Made by a program: the position numbers and the translations under genes
Shown: one piece after another, positions 26,693 to 35,488 of the stretch
Position numbering within the stretch: the first letter of the stretch is position 1
How the letters are laid out: each line of letters begins with the position of its first letter
The notes under the pieces: model-generated
Database searches by the model: none
What the model saw: the letters and a program-made list of their open reading frames with translations, nothing else
Told to the model about the DNA's origin: nothing
NCBI GenBank assembly: GCA_021787445.1
Contig: JAJYLV010000001.1
Coordinates: 70,968 to 127,781 of the forward strand
Direction of reading: 5' to 3'
Length of the DNA: 56,814 nucleotides
From: Chloroflexota bacterium
Lineage (GTDB): Bacteria; Chloroflexota; Limnocylindria; P2-11E

Positions 26693-27190
26693 ACGCAGAG
26701 ACCGCGTCGCGCGGCGACGTCGGGCGCGCCGAAGGGTGACGCGTACGACGTCGCCGTCCGCTATCTCGCGCCGCGTCCTCGGAGCGTGGCGGAGATCGCG
26801 CGTCACCTGCGGTCGAAGCGGTTCGACGACGCCGCCATCGAGAAGGCCATCGACACGCTGCGGGCGCAGCGCTACCTCGACGACGAGGCCTTCGCGCGCT
26901 ACTGGGTGGAGCAGCGCGACGAGCACCGCCCGCGCGGCGAGCGCGCGATCGTGAGCGAGCTCATGCAGAAGGGCGTGGCGCGCGAGGTCATCGAGGTCGT
27001 CCTGGGCGAGCGCGAGCCCGACGCCGAGGTGAAGCGTGCGCGCGAAGCGATCCGCCGGCCGATCACCCGCTGGCAAGCGATGGACGAGCCCGAGCGCAAG
27101 CGGAAGATCCACCAGTACCTCGCGCAGCGCGGCTTCTCCTACGAGGTCATCGAAGAGGTGATCGAGCACCCGGCGGAGGAAGAGCAATGA
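26693..27190 (+). CDS. recX: Regulatory protein RecX
   Basis: About 165 residues of three-helix repeats: AVRYLAPRPRSVAEIARHLRSKRF, DTLRAQRYLDDEAFARYWVEQRDEHRPRGERAIVSEL and RKIHQYLAQRGFSYEVIEEVI. These match RecX, which caps or modulates RecA filaments. The frame has no ATG, GTG or TTG between 26483, deep inside recA, and the conserved region. ACG 26693, 12 bases after GGAGG (26676-26680), is the best candidate; a second ACG is seven codons downstream. The frame is +1 relative to recA. It overlaps the DinB-like gene by four bases (ATGA) and so is in the recA operon. Confidence 0.85.
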   Translation, partial: TQRPRRAATSGAPKGDAYDVAVRYLAPRPRSVAEIARHLRSKRFDDAAIEKAIDTLRAQRYLDDEAFARYWVEQRDEHRPRGERAIVSELMQKGVAREVIEVVLGEREPDAEVKRAREAIRRPITRWQAMDEPERKRKIHQYLAQRGFSYEVIEEVIEHPAEEEQ

Positions 27191-27711
27191 CGAGGCGAGC
27201 GCATCCCGTCGTCGAGCAGCTTCGCTTCACGCGATCGGAGTGGCTTCGCGCCCTCGCTGGCGTGACCGCTGAGGACGCGCTCGTGCACCATGGCCAGATG
27301 AACTCGATCGGCTGGATCGTCGGGCACCTCGCGTGGCAGGAGCAGCGGTACCTTCTGCATCGTCCTTATCGGCTCATGCCTCGGAAGGACGTCCAGAAGC
27401 GGTTCGCGTTCGGCGCGAAGATGAGCACTCCCGCTCTCACCGAGACGCTCGCCGCCTGGCGCGAGATCACGACCGCGGCCGATCCGTACCTCGAGAGGTC
27501 GACGACGCGCGACCTGCTTCGCGACCTCCCGACGCCGGGCGGGAAGCGCAGCGGCCAAAGCCTAGGGTCGGCGATCCGCCGCATGACGTTCCACTACTGG
27601 TTCCACATCGGAGAGATCATGGCGATCCGGCAGATGATCGGAGCGAAACGCCTTCCGCAGTATGTCGGCGCGCTCGAGCAGAACGCGCCCTACCGCCCGG
27701 AACCAGCCTAG
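27187..27711 (+). CDS. DinB-like four-helix-bundle protein
   Basis: A 174-residue protein with the DinB/YfiT-like pattern: an N-terminal helix (VEQLRFTRSEWLRALAGVTAEDALVH), SIGWIVGHLAWQEQRYLL with the first metal-ligand His, and RRMTFHYWFHIGEIMAIRQMIG with the C-terminal HxxxH-like pair. Family members are metal-dependent thiol-S-transferases or of unknown role. Start and stop overlap recX (ATGA), so it belongs to the recA-recX transcript, although DinB-fold proteins are not DNA polymerases. It is convergent with the MFS gene. Confidence 0.8.
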   Translation: MTRRAHPVVEQLRFTRSEWLRALAGVTAEDALVHHGQMNSIGWIVGHLAWQEQRYLLHRPYRLMPRKDVQKRFAFGAKMSTPALTETLAAWREITTAADPYLERSTTRDLLRDLPTPGGKRSGQSLGSAIRRMTFHYWFHIGEIMAIRQMIGAKRLPQYVGALEQNAPYRPEPA

Positions 27712-28964
27712 GGCAGCGGCTCGGGGGGCGGGATCGTGAAGACCGGCACCGCCGCCGGCGCGCGCGCGGCGTGGATCCGCGCGAGGCCCAGGCCGAACAC
27801 GATCCCCGCGGCGCCGTAGGCGACGGCGCCCGCCAGGAGCGGTAGCGCGAGGACGCCGGTCCCGATCAGCACGCCGGCGACGCCCGGCCCGATGGCGTTC
27901 GTGACGCCCCAGACCGCGAATCCGATGCCGGCGGCGGCGCCGCGCTCCTGGGGTGCCACGGTGCTCATGAACAGCGACTGCTGGAAGGGCCACGACACGT
28001 TCGTGAGGAAGCTCCGCCCGAGGTAGAAGAGCGCCGCGAGCCAGAAGGCGGGCAGGCCGACCATCGCCGCGAGGATGACCCCGGACCCCAGCTGCATCGC
28101 CATGATGCTCCGGCCGGCGCCGAACCTCCGCTCGAGCCAGGGAACGAGCGCGACGCTCGCGATCGACGACAGCTGCGCGACGGCATACCAGGGCGCGAGG
28201 TCCGCTTCACCGACGCCGAAGCGCTCGCTGAACCAGAGCGGCATGAGCTGGACGGCGACGCCGAGGCCGAAGCCGAGGAGCCCGATGGCGAGCGAGTACA
28301 TCGCGATGGCTCGCCCGGACGCGCGCGGCAGCCACCCCGTCCGCCTGACCACCTGGTGCGATCGCTCTCGGAGGGGGAGGATGCTCGCCGTCGCGAGCAC
28401 GCCGATGGCGATGGCGGCGACGAATGCCGGGCGGTACGACGCGACGTCGCCCACGCCGTGTTCGCGGAGGAGCTGGGGGATGCCGGCGGTCGCGGCACCC
28501 ACAGCGAGCGCGAGGTTCCAGAGCGCCTGTGCCGACGCGAACACGCGCGTTCGCGTCCGCGGATCGGTGCGCTCCGCGAGGAGGGCGTCGTAGCTCGCGA
28601 CCGTCATCGCTCCGGCGGCGCCGTTCGCGAGCCCGACGCCGCCGAGGCCGGCGGCGACGACGAGCCACGCCGGGTCCGTCGTCAGTGCGAGGATCGCGTA
28701 GCTCGTGATCGGCAGCGCCGTCCCCGCGACGAGGAAGCGAACGCGTCCGAAGCGGTCGGCGAGGATCCCGCTGAACGCGACGAGGAGCGAGCTGACGAGG
28801 CCCGAGATGACGAAGAGGAGACCGATGAACGCCGGCTCGTGGCCGATCCGCGCGAGGTAGAGGGGGACGACGACCATCAGGAAGCCCATCGGCACCGTCG
28901 CGAGGAAGCTGTTGAGGAGCAGCAGGCGTGTGCCTGGCGGCGCGAAGGAGGCGAGCGTCCGCAC
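27708..28964 (-). CDS. Major facilitator superfamily transporter
   Basis: A 418-residue protein with 12 predicted membrane helices in two halves. Motif A between helices 2 and 3 reads SGILADRFGRVRF. The central loop holds PLRERSHQVVRRTGW, and the second half has WLERRFGAGRS. It resembles drug or small-molecule efflux carriers of the DHA1 kind, but no substrate can be read from sequence. The start is GTG 28964 and no good Shine-Dalgarno site is seen. It stands alone, convergent with the DinB-like gene, and ends in a proline-rich tail. Confidence 0.85.
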   Translation of the reverse strand: MRTLASFAPPGTRLLLLNSFLATVPMGFLMVVVPLYLARIGHEPAFIGLLFVISGLVSSLLVAFSGILADRFGRVRFLVAGTALPITSYAILALTTDPAWLVVAAGLGGVGLANGAAGAMTVASYDALLAERTDPRTRTRVFASAQALWNLALAVGAATAGIPQLLREHGVGDVASYRPAFVAAIAIGVLATASILPLRERSHQVVRRTGWLPRASGRAIAMYSLAIGLLGFGLGVAVQLMPLWFSERFGVGEADLAPWYAVAQLSSIASVALVPWLERRFGAGRSIMAMQLGSGVILAAMVGLPAFWLAALFYLGRSFLTNVSWPFQQSLFMSTVAPQERGAAAGIGFAVWGVTNAIGPGVAGVLIGTGVLALPLLAGAVAYGAAGIVFGLGLARIHAARAPAAVPVFTIPPPEPLP

Positions 28965-29072
28965 GAGGGAAGTGTGCCGGCTCTACGGCGGACGCTGGAA
29001 GCCCTCGAGCGTCCCGGCGCCGTTCCGCGCGGCGGGCGCGCTCATCGTGCTCGCGCTTCGGCGCGAGCGAGG

Positions 29073-29384
29073 CTACCGCGCTGTGCCCTCGACGAGCCCG
29101 TCGATCGTGGTCGCGAGGTCGACGTCGGAGCGTGAGATCCCGCCGCTCGCGTGCGTGGTGAGGACGATCCGAACGTTCTTGTAGTCCTCGATGTGGATGT
29201 CGGGGTGGTGATCGGCGGCGTTCGCCGCGTCGGCGACCCTGTTGACGAAAGCGACCGCGCCCGTGAAGCCTGTGAAGGTGAAGGTCTTCTCGAGCTTCGC
29301 GCCGTCGCTGCTCCAGTCGTCGAGCTCGCTCGTGAGCTCCGTCAGGAGGGGATCCTCGAGCTTGCGCTCGTGGGGGCGGATCAC
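29073..29384 (-). CDS. phhB: 4a-hydroxytetrahydrobiopterin dehydratase (pterin-4a-carbinolamine dehydratase)
   Basis: A 103-residue enzyme that dehydrates the carbinolamine formed by pterin-dependent hydroxylases; relatives also work in molybdopterin-related contexts. The core TFTFTGFTGAVAFVNRVADAANAADHHPDIHIEDYKNVRIVLTTHASGG-like run contains the catalytic signature HHPDI and the following THASGGIS. GTG 29384 begins MIRPHERKL, normal for the family. The upstream TACCGT six bases before GTG may be a leaderless -10. No aromatic-amino-acid hydroxylase is nearby. Confidence 0.9.
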   Translation of the reverse strand: MIRPHERKLEDPLLTELTSELDDWSSDGAKLEKTFTFTGFTGAVAFVNRVADAANAADHHPDIHIEDYKNVRIVLTTHASGGISRSDVDLATTIDGLVEGTAR

Positions 29385-29478
29385 GCGTCCACGGTACCGC
29401 CGGGCGAGGAAGTAAAGCCCGAATGCTCGTACGGTAGGCGTACAGCCTCTCGTGCGGTGATATCCTCGATCCGCTGAA

Positions 29479-29492
29479 ATCTGACATCAGAT
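29479..29492. promoter_or_regulatory. Operator-like inverted repeat ATCTGA-CA-TCAGAT upstream of rny
   Basis: Perfect 6-base arms around a 2-base centre lie 107 bases before the rny ATG, in a 214-base gap without genes. This gap should hold the promoter of the long rny-hflX gene run. Nearby GTAC repeats at 29430-29444 and a GATATC at 29459-29464 make the region AT-richer than its surroundings, as expected for a promoter. Confidence 0.4.
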
Positions 29493-29598
29493 CGGCTGTC
29501 GGGACGCGCCGTCCCGGGAGCCGTTACGCGAGCGGGCGCGTGCGCGCCCATGCGGCGTGGCGTGTCCGTGCGCGGCGATCGAGAAAGGGACCTTTGAC

Positions 29599-31131
29599 AT
29601 GCCCGACATCCTCGTCGTGGGCCTCGTGGCCCTCGCCGCGGGTCTTGTGGGCTTCGGCGTGGCCCTCTTTCTCCGACGCTCTTTCGCGCTCTCCAGCGAG
29701 CAGGCCGCTCGGGCCAACACCGAGCGCCTCGTCGCGGAGGCCCGCGCGAAGCAGAAGGAGATCATCCTCGAGGCCAAGGACGAAGCCCTACGCGTCGCCA
29801 AGAACGCCGAGACCGAGAACAGGGAGCGCCGCGCCGAGCTCCAGCGCTACGAGGCCCGGCTGGACAAGAAGGACGAGCAGCTCGACAGCAAGCTGGAGCA
29901 GGTGGAGGCGCGTGACCGCCGGCTCACCGACAAGGAAAAGGAGCTCGACGCGGAGCGCGCCGAGATCGCCCGCCTGCAGGACGAGCAGAAGGCCGAGCTC
30001 GCGCGCGTCGCCGGCCTGACGCAGGAGGAGGCGAAGCGCGTCCTGCTCGAGGAGATCGAGCAGGAGGTCCGCGACGTGGCCAATAGGCGCGTGCGCGAGA
30101 TCGAGCTGGAGACGCGCGAGCGCGCGGACGACCGGGCGCGCGACATCATCACGATGGCCCTTCAGCGATACGCCGCCGACCACACCGCCGAGCACACGGT
30201 GACGACGGTGGGGCTGCCGAGCGACGACATGAAGGGCCGGATCATCGGACGCGAGGGCCGCAACATCCGCACCCTCGAGCAGCTGACCGGCGTCGACGTG
30301 ATCATCGACGACACTCCCGAGACCGTCGTCCTCTCGGGATTCGACCCCATCCGCCGCGAGGTCGCGAAGCGCGCGCTCGAGCGGCTCCTCGTCGACGGCC
30401 GCATCCACCCCGCGCGGATCGAGGAGTCCGTCACCAAGGCGCGCAGCGAGATCGACCAGGCCGTCCGCGAGGCGGGGGAGGCGGCCGTGTACGAGGTCGG
30501 ACTCGGCGGCCTGCACCCGGATCTCGTCAAGCTCCTCGGCCGGCTCGCATTCCGGACCTCGTATGGCCAGAACGTCCTGCGCCACTCGATCGAGGTCGCG
30601 CACGTCGCAGGCATGCTCGCCTCGGAGACGGGCTACGACGCGCAGACGATGAAGCGCGCGGGGCTGCTCCACGACATCGGGAAGGCCATCGACCACGAGG
30701 TCGAGGGCGCGCACACCGTGATCGGCGGAGAGCTCCTCAAGCGCTACGGCTTCCCGCAGGCCGTCATCGACGGCGTCGTCGGCCACCACGGCGACGTGGA
30801 GCCGGTGACCATGGTCGGCACGCTCATCTCGGCCGCCGATGCCATCAGCGCCGCCCGCCCGGGGGCGCGGAGCGAGATCGTCTCGAACTACATCCAACGG
30901 CTGCAGGAGCTCGAGGCCGTCGCCAACACGTTCGCCGGGGTCGACAAGACGTACGCGATCCAGGCCGGGCGCGAGGTGCGCGTGATCGTGAAGCCCGAGG
31001 AGGTCGACGACCTCACCGCGACGCGCCTCGCGCGCGACATCTCGCAGAAGATCCAGGAGTCGCTCCAGTACCCGGGCCAGATCAAGGTCACCGTCATACG
31101 GGAGACACGCGCCGTCGACTACGCGAAATAA
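29599..31131 (+). CDS. rny: Ribonuclease Y
   Basis: A 510-residue membrane-anchored endoribonuclease that initiates mRNA decay. It has an N-terminal membrane helix ([20 protein letters not shown]), a coiled coil of about 150 residues (Glu/Lys/Arg-rich), a KH domain with [13 protein letters not shown], and an HD domain with [13 protein letters not shown] and [11 protein letters not shown], the metal-binding His-Asp. ATG 29599 gives MPDILVVG and has AAAGGGA nine bases upstream; the in-frame ATG 29557 has no binding site and would put charged residues before the anchor. Since RNase J is also encoded here, the cell has the Firmicutes-like RNA-decay set. ymdB follows seven bases later. Confidence 0.95.
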   Translation: MPDILVVGLVALAAGLVGFGVALFLRRSFALSSEQAARANTERLVAEARAKQKEIILEAKDEALRVAKNAETENRERRAELQRYEARLDKKDEQLDSKLEQVEARDRRLTDKEKELDAERAEIARLQDEQKAELARVAGLTQEEAKRVLLEEIEQEVRDVANRRVREIELETRERADDRARDIITMALQRYAADHTAEHTVTTVGLPSDDMKGRIIGREGRNIRTLEQLTGVDVIIDDTPETVVLSGFDPIRREVAKRALERLLVDGRIHPARIEESVTKARSEIDQAVREAGEAAVYEVGLGGLHPDLVKLLGRLAFRTSYGQNVLRHSIEVAHVAGMLASETGYDAQTMKRAGLLHDIGKAIDHEVEGAHTVIGGELLKRYGFPQAVIDGVVGHHGDVEPVTMVGTLISAADAISAARPGARSEIVSNYIQRLQELEAVANTFAGVDKTYAIQAGREVRVIVKPEEVDDLTATRLARDISQKIQESLQYPGQIKVTVIRETRAVDYAK

Positions 31132-31138
31132 GGCCGAG

Positions 31139-31921
31139 GTGCGGATCCTCTTCGTCGGTGACGTCGTCGGGCGGCCCGGCCGAGAGGCGGTGAAGGCGAT
31201 CCTCCCGCCGCTGCGGCAGAAGCTCGCCGTGGACGTCGTCGTCCTCAACGGCGAGAACGCCGCGGGCGGCGCCGGCCTCACGGGGGAGATCGCGCGCGAG
31301 CTCCGCGACGCGGGCGCGGATGTCGTCACGAACGGCAACCACGTGTGGGATCAGCGGGTGTTCCTCAGCGAGATCGAGACGCTCGACTTCGCGATCCGGC
31401 CGATCAACCTCCCGCCGCGCAATCCCGGACGCGGATGGATCGTCGTCAAGGACGTCCTCGTCGTCAACGCGATCGGCCGCGTCTTCATGGCCGCCTACGA
31501 CGACCCCTTCCGCGCCGTCACCGCGCTCCTCGAGGAGCTCGGCGAGCGCGCGCCACGCGTGCGGATCCTCGACTGGCACGCGGAGGCGACGAGCGAGAAG
31601 AACGCGATGGGCTGGCACCTCGATGGGCGCTTCTCCGCCGTCGTCGGCAGCCACACCCACGTCGCGACCGCCGACGCGCGCGTGCTTCCGGGCGGCACGG
31701 CGTACGTCTCCGACACCGGGATGGTGGGGCCGCGCGACTCGGTGCTGGGGGTCGATCCGCGGGTTGTCGTCGAGCGCTTCCTCACCGGCATCCCCAAGCG
31801 CTTCGAGGTCGCCACGGGCGGCCCCGTCGTCTTCAACAGCGTGCTCATCGACGTGGACGCGTCGACGGGACGAGCGCGCTCGATCGACCGCGTGGACCGC
31901 ACCTGGGAGAAGGCGGCGTGA
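31139..31921 (+). CDS. ymdB: YmdB-family metallophosphoesterase
   Basis: A 260-residue dinuclear-metal phosphodiesterase (TIGR00282). Motifs are GDVVGRPGREAV with the metal Asp, LNGENAAGG, NGNHVWDQ, HAEATSEKNAMGWHLDG, and the GSHTHVATADARVLPGGTAYVSDTGM block. In Bacillus YmdB hydrolyses 2',3'-cyclic nucleotides or cAMP and affects motility and biofilm; its conserved placement after rny suggests a link to RNA turnover. GTG 31139 lies seven bases after the rny stop. The stop overlaps the next GTG. Confidence 0.92.
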   Translation: MRILFVGDVVGRPGREAVKAILPPLRQKLAVDVVVLNGENAAGGAGLTGEIARELRDAGADVVTNGNHVWDQRVFLSEIETLDFAIRPINLPPRNPGRGWIVVKDVLVVNAIGRVFMAAYDDPFRAVTALLEELGERAPRVRILDWHAEATSEKNAMGWHLDGRFSAVVGSHTHVATADARVLPGGTAYVSDTGMVGPRDSVLGVDPRVVVERFLTGIPKRFEVATGGPVVFNSVLIDVDASTGRARSIDRVDRTWEKAA

Positions 31922-32808
31922 CGCCGAGCGGCGACGCCTACCCGATCGACCTCCACACCCACTCGCTGCGCTCCGACGGCGCGTACGCGCCGGGAGAGCT
32001 GGTACGGATGGCGGCCGCGCGCGGCGTCCGGATACAGGCGCTCGCCGACCACGACACGCTCGCAGGCGTGGCCGAGGCCGTCGCCACCGGACAGGAGACG
32101 GGCGTTCGCGTCATTCCCGCGACGGAGCTCAATACCGAGTCGGAGTGGGGCGACGTCCACGTGCTGGGGTACTTCCTCGACCCCGCGGATGCCGTGCTGG
32201 GGGAGCGGCTGCGCTGGCTGCGCGAGGACCGCGGCCGTCGCGTCGAGCTCATGGTGGAGAAGCTCGGAGCGCTCGGGTATCCGGTCCGTCTGGAGCGCGT
32301 CATGGAGATCGCCCAGGGCGGCGCCCTCGGAAGGCCGCACCTGGCGCAGGCGCTGCTCGAGGCGGGACACGTCCCGTCGTACGACGCGGCCTTCGAGACG
32401 CTCCTCAGCAAGGACTCCCCGGCGTACGTCGCCCGCGTCGGCCTCACGCCGCTGGAGGCCGTCCGGCTCGTGCGCGCGCACGGCGGCGTGCCGGCGCTGG
32501 CGCACCCCGGGACGGTGGCGCTCGAGCTCGAGAAGGTCCTCCCAGAGCTCGTCGACGCCGGCCTCGCCGGGATCGAGTGCTATTACGGCTCGCACTCGGT
32601 CGATGCGACCGTGCGCTACCTCGCGCTCGCTGCGCGGTACGGCCTCGTCCCGACGGGCGGCAGCGATTTCCACGGCCGGGGGGAGCACGGCGCGCCGCTC
32701 GGGGGCGTCCGCGTCCCGGCCGCGTCGATCGACGCGCTCGACGCCCTCCGCGCGAGCGATGCTCGCGTGTCGGCCTACCATGTCGAGCCGTTGGGAAGGG
32801 CGCGCTAG
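31918..32808 (+). CDS. PHP-domain phosphoesterase (TrpH/YciV-like)
   Basis: A 296-residue metal-dependent hydrolase. The PHP motifs are all present: DLHTHSLRSDG (residues about 11-21), ALADHDT, IPATELNTE, the histidine ALAHPGTVALE and the closing GGSDFHG. The domain arrangement fits the YciV/RNase AM group, which removes 5'-phosphates from nucleotides or RNA ends, though histidinol-phosphatase relatives share motifs. GTG 31918 overlaps the ymdB TGA. Following rny and ymdB, a role in RNA metabolism is a reasonable inference. Confidence 0.88.
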   Translation: MTPSGDAYPIDLHTHSLRSDGAYAPGELVRMAAARGVRIQALADHDTLAGVAEAVATGQETGVRVIPATELNTESEWGDVHVLGYFLDPADAVLGERLRWLREDRGRRVELMVEKLGALGYPVRLERVMEIAQGGALGRPHLAQALLEAGHVPSYDAAFETLLSKDSPAYVARVGLTPLEAVRLVRAHGGVPALAHPGTVALELEKVLPELVDAGLAGIECYYGSHSVDATVRYLALAARYGLVPTGGSDFHGRGEHGAPLGGVRVPAASIDALDALRASDARVSAYHVEPLGRAR

Positions 32809-33261
32809 ATGGCCGGAGCGATACGCCCGGCCGTCATCCTCATCGCGCTGGCATCGATCCTCTTCCTCCTCGCCGGGGGGCTCGATGCGTGGCACCACGC
32901 GCCCGACTACGCCTCGTACGAGTCGTACGCCTTCGGGATCGTCAACCTCCTGGTCGCCGTCGCGATCGCGCGCGGGAACGAGCGGACCCTCGCGTTCCGG
33001 ATGGGCCTCGCTGCGTTCTTCGTCGTCGAGCGCCCCGTCACTGCGCTCGCCTTCCCGACGCCGCTCGACGCCGTCGTCGTGCACTTCGTCACGGCGGTCG
33101 TCGAGCTCGTGATCCTCCTCAGCACCCTGCGCATATGGCACCTCGGCCACAGCGTGGGCGCGGCGGAGCTGTCCATGCTGAGCCTGACGGCCGAGCCGGA
33201 CGCGCCGATCCCGGTGCCCGTGGCCCCGACCGACGGCGCGAAGAGCAAGAAGAAGAAGTGA
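32809..33261 (+). CDS. Integral membrane protein of unknown function
   Basis: A 150-residue protein with three or four membrane helices (PAVILIALASILFLLAGGL, YAFGIVNLLVAVAIARG, MGLAAFFVVERPVTALAF, VHFVTAVVELVILLSTLRIW) and a proline-rich cytosolic tail ending in lysines. It is not a family I recognise. Its ATG directly follows the stop of the PHP gene and its TGA overlaps the moxR start (GTGA). It is therefore embedded in the operon and may work with the MoxR-DUF58 system downstream. Confidence 0.75.
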   Translation: MAGAIRPAVILIALASILFLLAGGLDAWHHAPDYASYESYAFGIVNLLVAVAIARGNERTLAFRMGLAAFFVVERPVTALAFPTPLDAVVVHFVTAVVELVILLSTLRIWHLGHSVGAAELSMLSLTAEPDAPIPVPVAPTDGAKSKKKK

Positions 33262-34229
33262 GCGTCGAGGCCGTGCGTGACGCGACGGAGCGTCTCGTGG
33301 GCCAGGTCGGGCAGCTCGTCGTCGGCAAGGCGCGCGCGATCGAGGAGGTCTTCGGCGCGCTCCTCGTGGGTGGCCACGTCCTGCTCGACGACGTCCCGGG
33401 GGTGGGGAAGACGACGCTCGCGCGCTCGATCGCGCGCTCGCTGGACCTCGACTTCCACCGCATCCAGTGCACGCCCGACCTCGTCCCCTCCGACATCACG
33501 GGCGTCAGCGTGTTCGACCAGCGCAGCTCGACGTTCGAGTACCGGCCCGGTCCGGTGATGGCCAACGTCGTGCTCGTCGACGAGATCAACCGCGCGACGC
33601 CCCGAGCCCAGTCCGCGCTCCTCGAAGCGATGCAGGAGGGGCAGGTCACGGTCGACGAGGCGACGCACGCGCTGCCTGACCCCTTCTTCGTCATCGCGAC
33701 GCAGAACCCGATCGAGCTCGAGGGCACCTTCCCGCTCCCGGAGGCGCAGCTCGACCGCTTCCTGCTGCTCCTCAACCTCGGCTACCCGAGCGCCGACGAG
33801 GAGGACCGCGTGCTGCGGGTCCACGGGCCGCGGCAGCTCGGGACCGACACGCTGCACCCGCTCTTCGACCGCGCCCGGATCGCCGAGCTCCGTGAAGCGG
33901 TGCGGTCGGTGAGGATCGCTGACGCGGTCCGGCGCTACGTCGTCGACGTCGTCCGCGCGACGAGGAGCGCCGAGGGCGTCGAGCTCGGCGCGAGCCCGCG
34001 CGCGGCGCTCGCGCTCTTCCGCGCGACGCAAGCCCTCGCCGCGATGCGCGGCCGCTCGTACGCGCTGCCGGACGACGTGAAGGCGCAGGCTCCCGCCGTG
34101 CTGCGGCACCGGCTCTTCCTCGACGCCGACGCGCAGATGCGGGGACGGACGGCCGACACCGTCATTGGCGAGATCCTCTCGCGCGTTCCCGTCCCGGCGG
34201 AGGAGGCCGTGGCCGCCGCGCGCTCGTGA
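33258..34229 (+). CDS. moxR: MoxR-family AAA+ ATPase
   Basis: A 323-residue ATPase. Walker A is DDVPGVGKTTLARS (near residue 43), the signature region TPDLVPSDITGVSVFD follows, Walker B is VVLVDEINRATPRAQSALLEAMQE, and the sensor is FFVIATQNPIELEGTFPLPEAQLDRF. MoxR proteins act as chaperones, usually together with DUF58 and von Willebrand-type proteins. The downstream DUF58 gene overlaps by four bases. GTG 33258 overlaps the upstream stop. Confidence 0.93.
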   Translation: MSVEAVRDATERLVGQVGQLVVGKARAIEEVFGALLVGGHVLLDDVPGVGKTTLARSIARSLDLDFHRIQCTPDLVPSDITGVSVFDQRSSTFEYRPGPVMANVVLVDEINRATPRAQSALLEAMQEGQVTVDEATHALPDPFFVIATQNPIELEGTFPLPEAQLDRFLLLLNLGYPSADEEDRVLRVHGPRQLGTDTLHPLFDRARIAELREAVRSVRIADAVRRYVVDVVRATRSAEGVELGASPRAALALFRATQALAAMRGRSYALPDDVKAQAPAVLRHRLFLDADAQMRGRTADTVIGEILSRVPVPAEEAVAAARS

Positions 34230-35488
34230 GGACGGCCCTTCGCGCGCGCTGGGGGAGGTTCCCATGGGTCGAGGTCCTCGCCGTGGCGATCCTGGCCGCG
34301 ATCACGCGCTCCGAGACGGTGATCGTCGTCGCCGCCGCAGGGCTCGTCGCCTGGGGGCTGGTCGAGCTCACCGGCCGGCTCGCGCTCGTCGCGGTGGACA
34401 TCGAGGCCTCGCTCGATCCGGTCCGCCTCGTCGCGGGTGAGCGGGCGACGCTGACGATCCGGGTCACGAACCGGAAGCCTCTGGCCGTGCCGTGGATGGA
34501 GCTGCGCGTCGAGCTGCCCGAGGGGATCGCGCCGCCCCGCGAGGGTGGGCTTACCGCATCGTCCGTGAGCGCGAGCTTCGCGCCGCGCGCGCGGGAACGC
34601 CTGACGCTGCGTTTCCCGCTCGAGGTCGGTAGGCGCGGTGCCTACGTCGTCGGCCCGCTCGACGTGCGCGCCGGCGACTGGCTGGGGTTCGCCGAGGAGG
34701 AGCGGCATCTCCCCGTGGCGCTCGAGCTCGTCGCGCATCCCGCCCCTGTCGGCGTCGCCGATCGGCACCTCGCCTCGCTCCGTCCCGTCGCGGAGTCGCC
34801 GGCCCGCCGCGGCCTCGTGCCGGATCCGCTGCGCTTCCGCGGCGTGCGCGAGTATCGCGGCGGCGACCCCGTCAAGGAGATCCACTGGAAAGCGTCGGCG
34901 CGCCTCCGCGCGCTGCAGACGAAGGTGTACGAGCCGGCGACGAGCCTCGACGCGATCTTCCTCGTCAACGTCGCGTCGTACGAGCAGTACTGGGTGCAGG
35001 CGGACCCCGAAGGCGCGGAGCTCGTCATCGCGGCGTCCGCCGAGCTCATCCGTCTCGCCGCGCGCGCCGGGCGTCAGGTCGGGCTGGTCACGAACGGGCT
35101 CGACGAACGCACCCACCAGCGACCACGCTCCGCGCTCTCGCGCGGGCCGCGCGCCCTCGCGCGCTGTCTCGACATCCTCGCGCGCCTCGGGCCCTATGCC
35201 GGCGCCGCCCCTGACGCCGTCTTCTTGAGGGAGCGCGGGCGGATCGCGGTGGGCGCGACGTGCATCTGCGTCACGCCGAGCGTGTGGCCGCACCTCGCCG
35301 CGGCGCTCGTCGTCCTCCGTCGTTCGGGACACCGCGTGCTCGCGATCTCGAAGGACCGCCCCGACGATCGCATCGTCGCCCACCTGCACGCCGCCGACGT
35401 CGCGCTCAGCCTCCTCGAAGCGCCACGCGCGGCGTCAGCGTGGGAGCGACCTCGGGAGAGCGGGATGGGGGCGCGCCGTGCGGGCTGA
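34226..35488 (+). CDS. DUF58-domain membrane-anchored protein
   Basis: A 420-residue protein. Two N-terminal membrane helices (VEVLAVAILAAITRS and VIVVAAAGLVAWGLVEL) are followed by a beta-rich region and the DUF58 signature RFRGVREYRGGDPVKEIHWKASARL, where the GD..K.IHW core is conserved. A vWA-like fold continues to the C terminus. It is the usual partner of MoxR, thought to assist maturation or control of membrane complexes. GTG 34226 overlaps moxR (GTGA). The next gene starts within its 3' end. Confidence 0.9.
   Translation: MRTALRARWGRFPWVEVLAVAILAAITRSETVIVVAAAGLVAWGLVELTGRLALVAVDIEASLDPVRLVAGERATLTIRVTNRKPLAVPWMELRVELPEGIAPPREGGLTASSVSASFAPRARERLTLRFPLEVGRRGAYVVGPLDVRAGDWLGFAEEERHLPVALELVAHPAPVGVADRHLASLRPVAESPARRGLVPDPLRFRGVREYRGGDPVKEIHWKASARLRALQTKVYEPATSLDAIFLVNVASYEQYWVQADPEGAELVIAASAELIRLAARAGRQVGLVTNGLDERTHQRPRSALSRGPRALARCLDILARLGPYAGAAPDAVFLRERGRIAVGATCICVTPSVWPHLAAALVVLRRSGHRVLAISKDRPDDRIVAHLHAADVALSLLEAPRAASAWERPRESGMGARRAG

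Noticed and set aside
29557-29598. Upstream ATG as the rny start
   Set aside because: It would add a Cys-rich hydrophilic stretch before the membrane anchor and has no binding site, whereas ATG 29599 has AAAGGGA.
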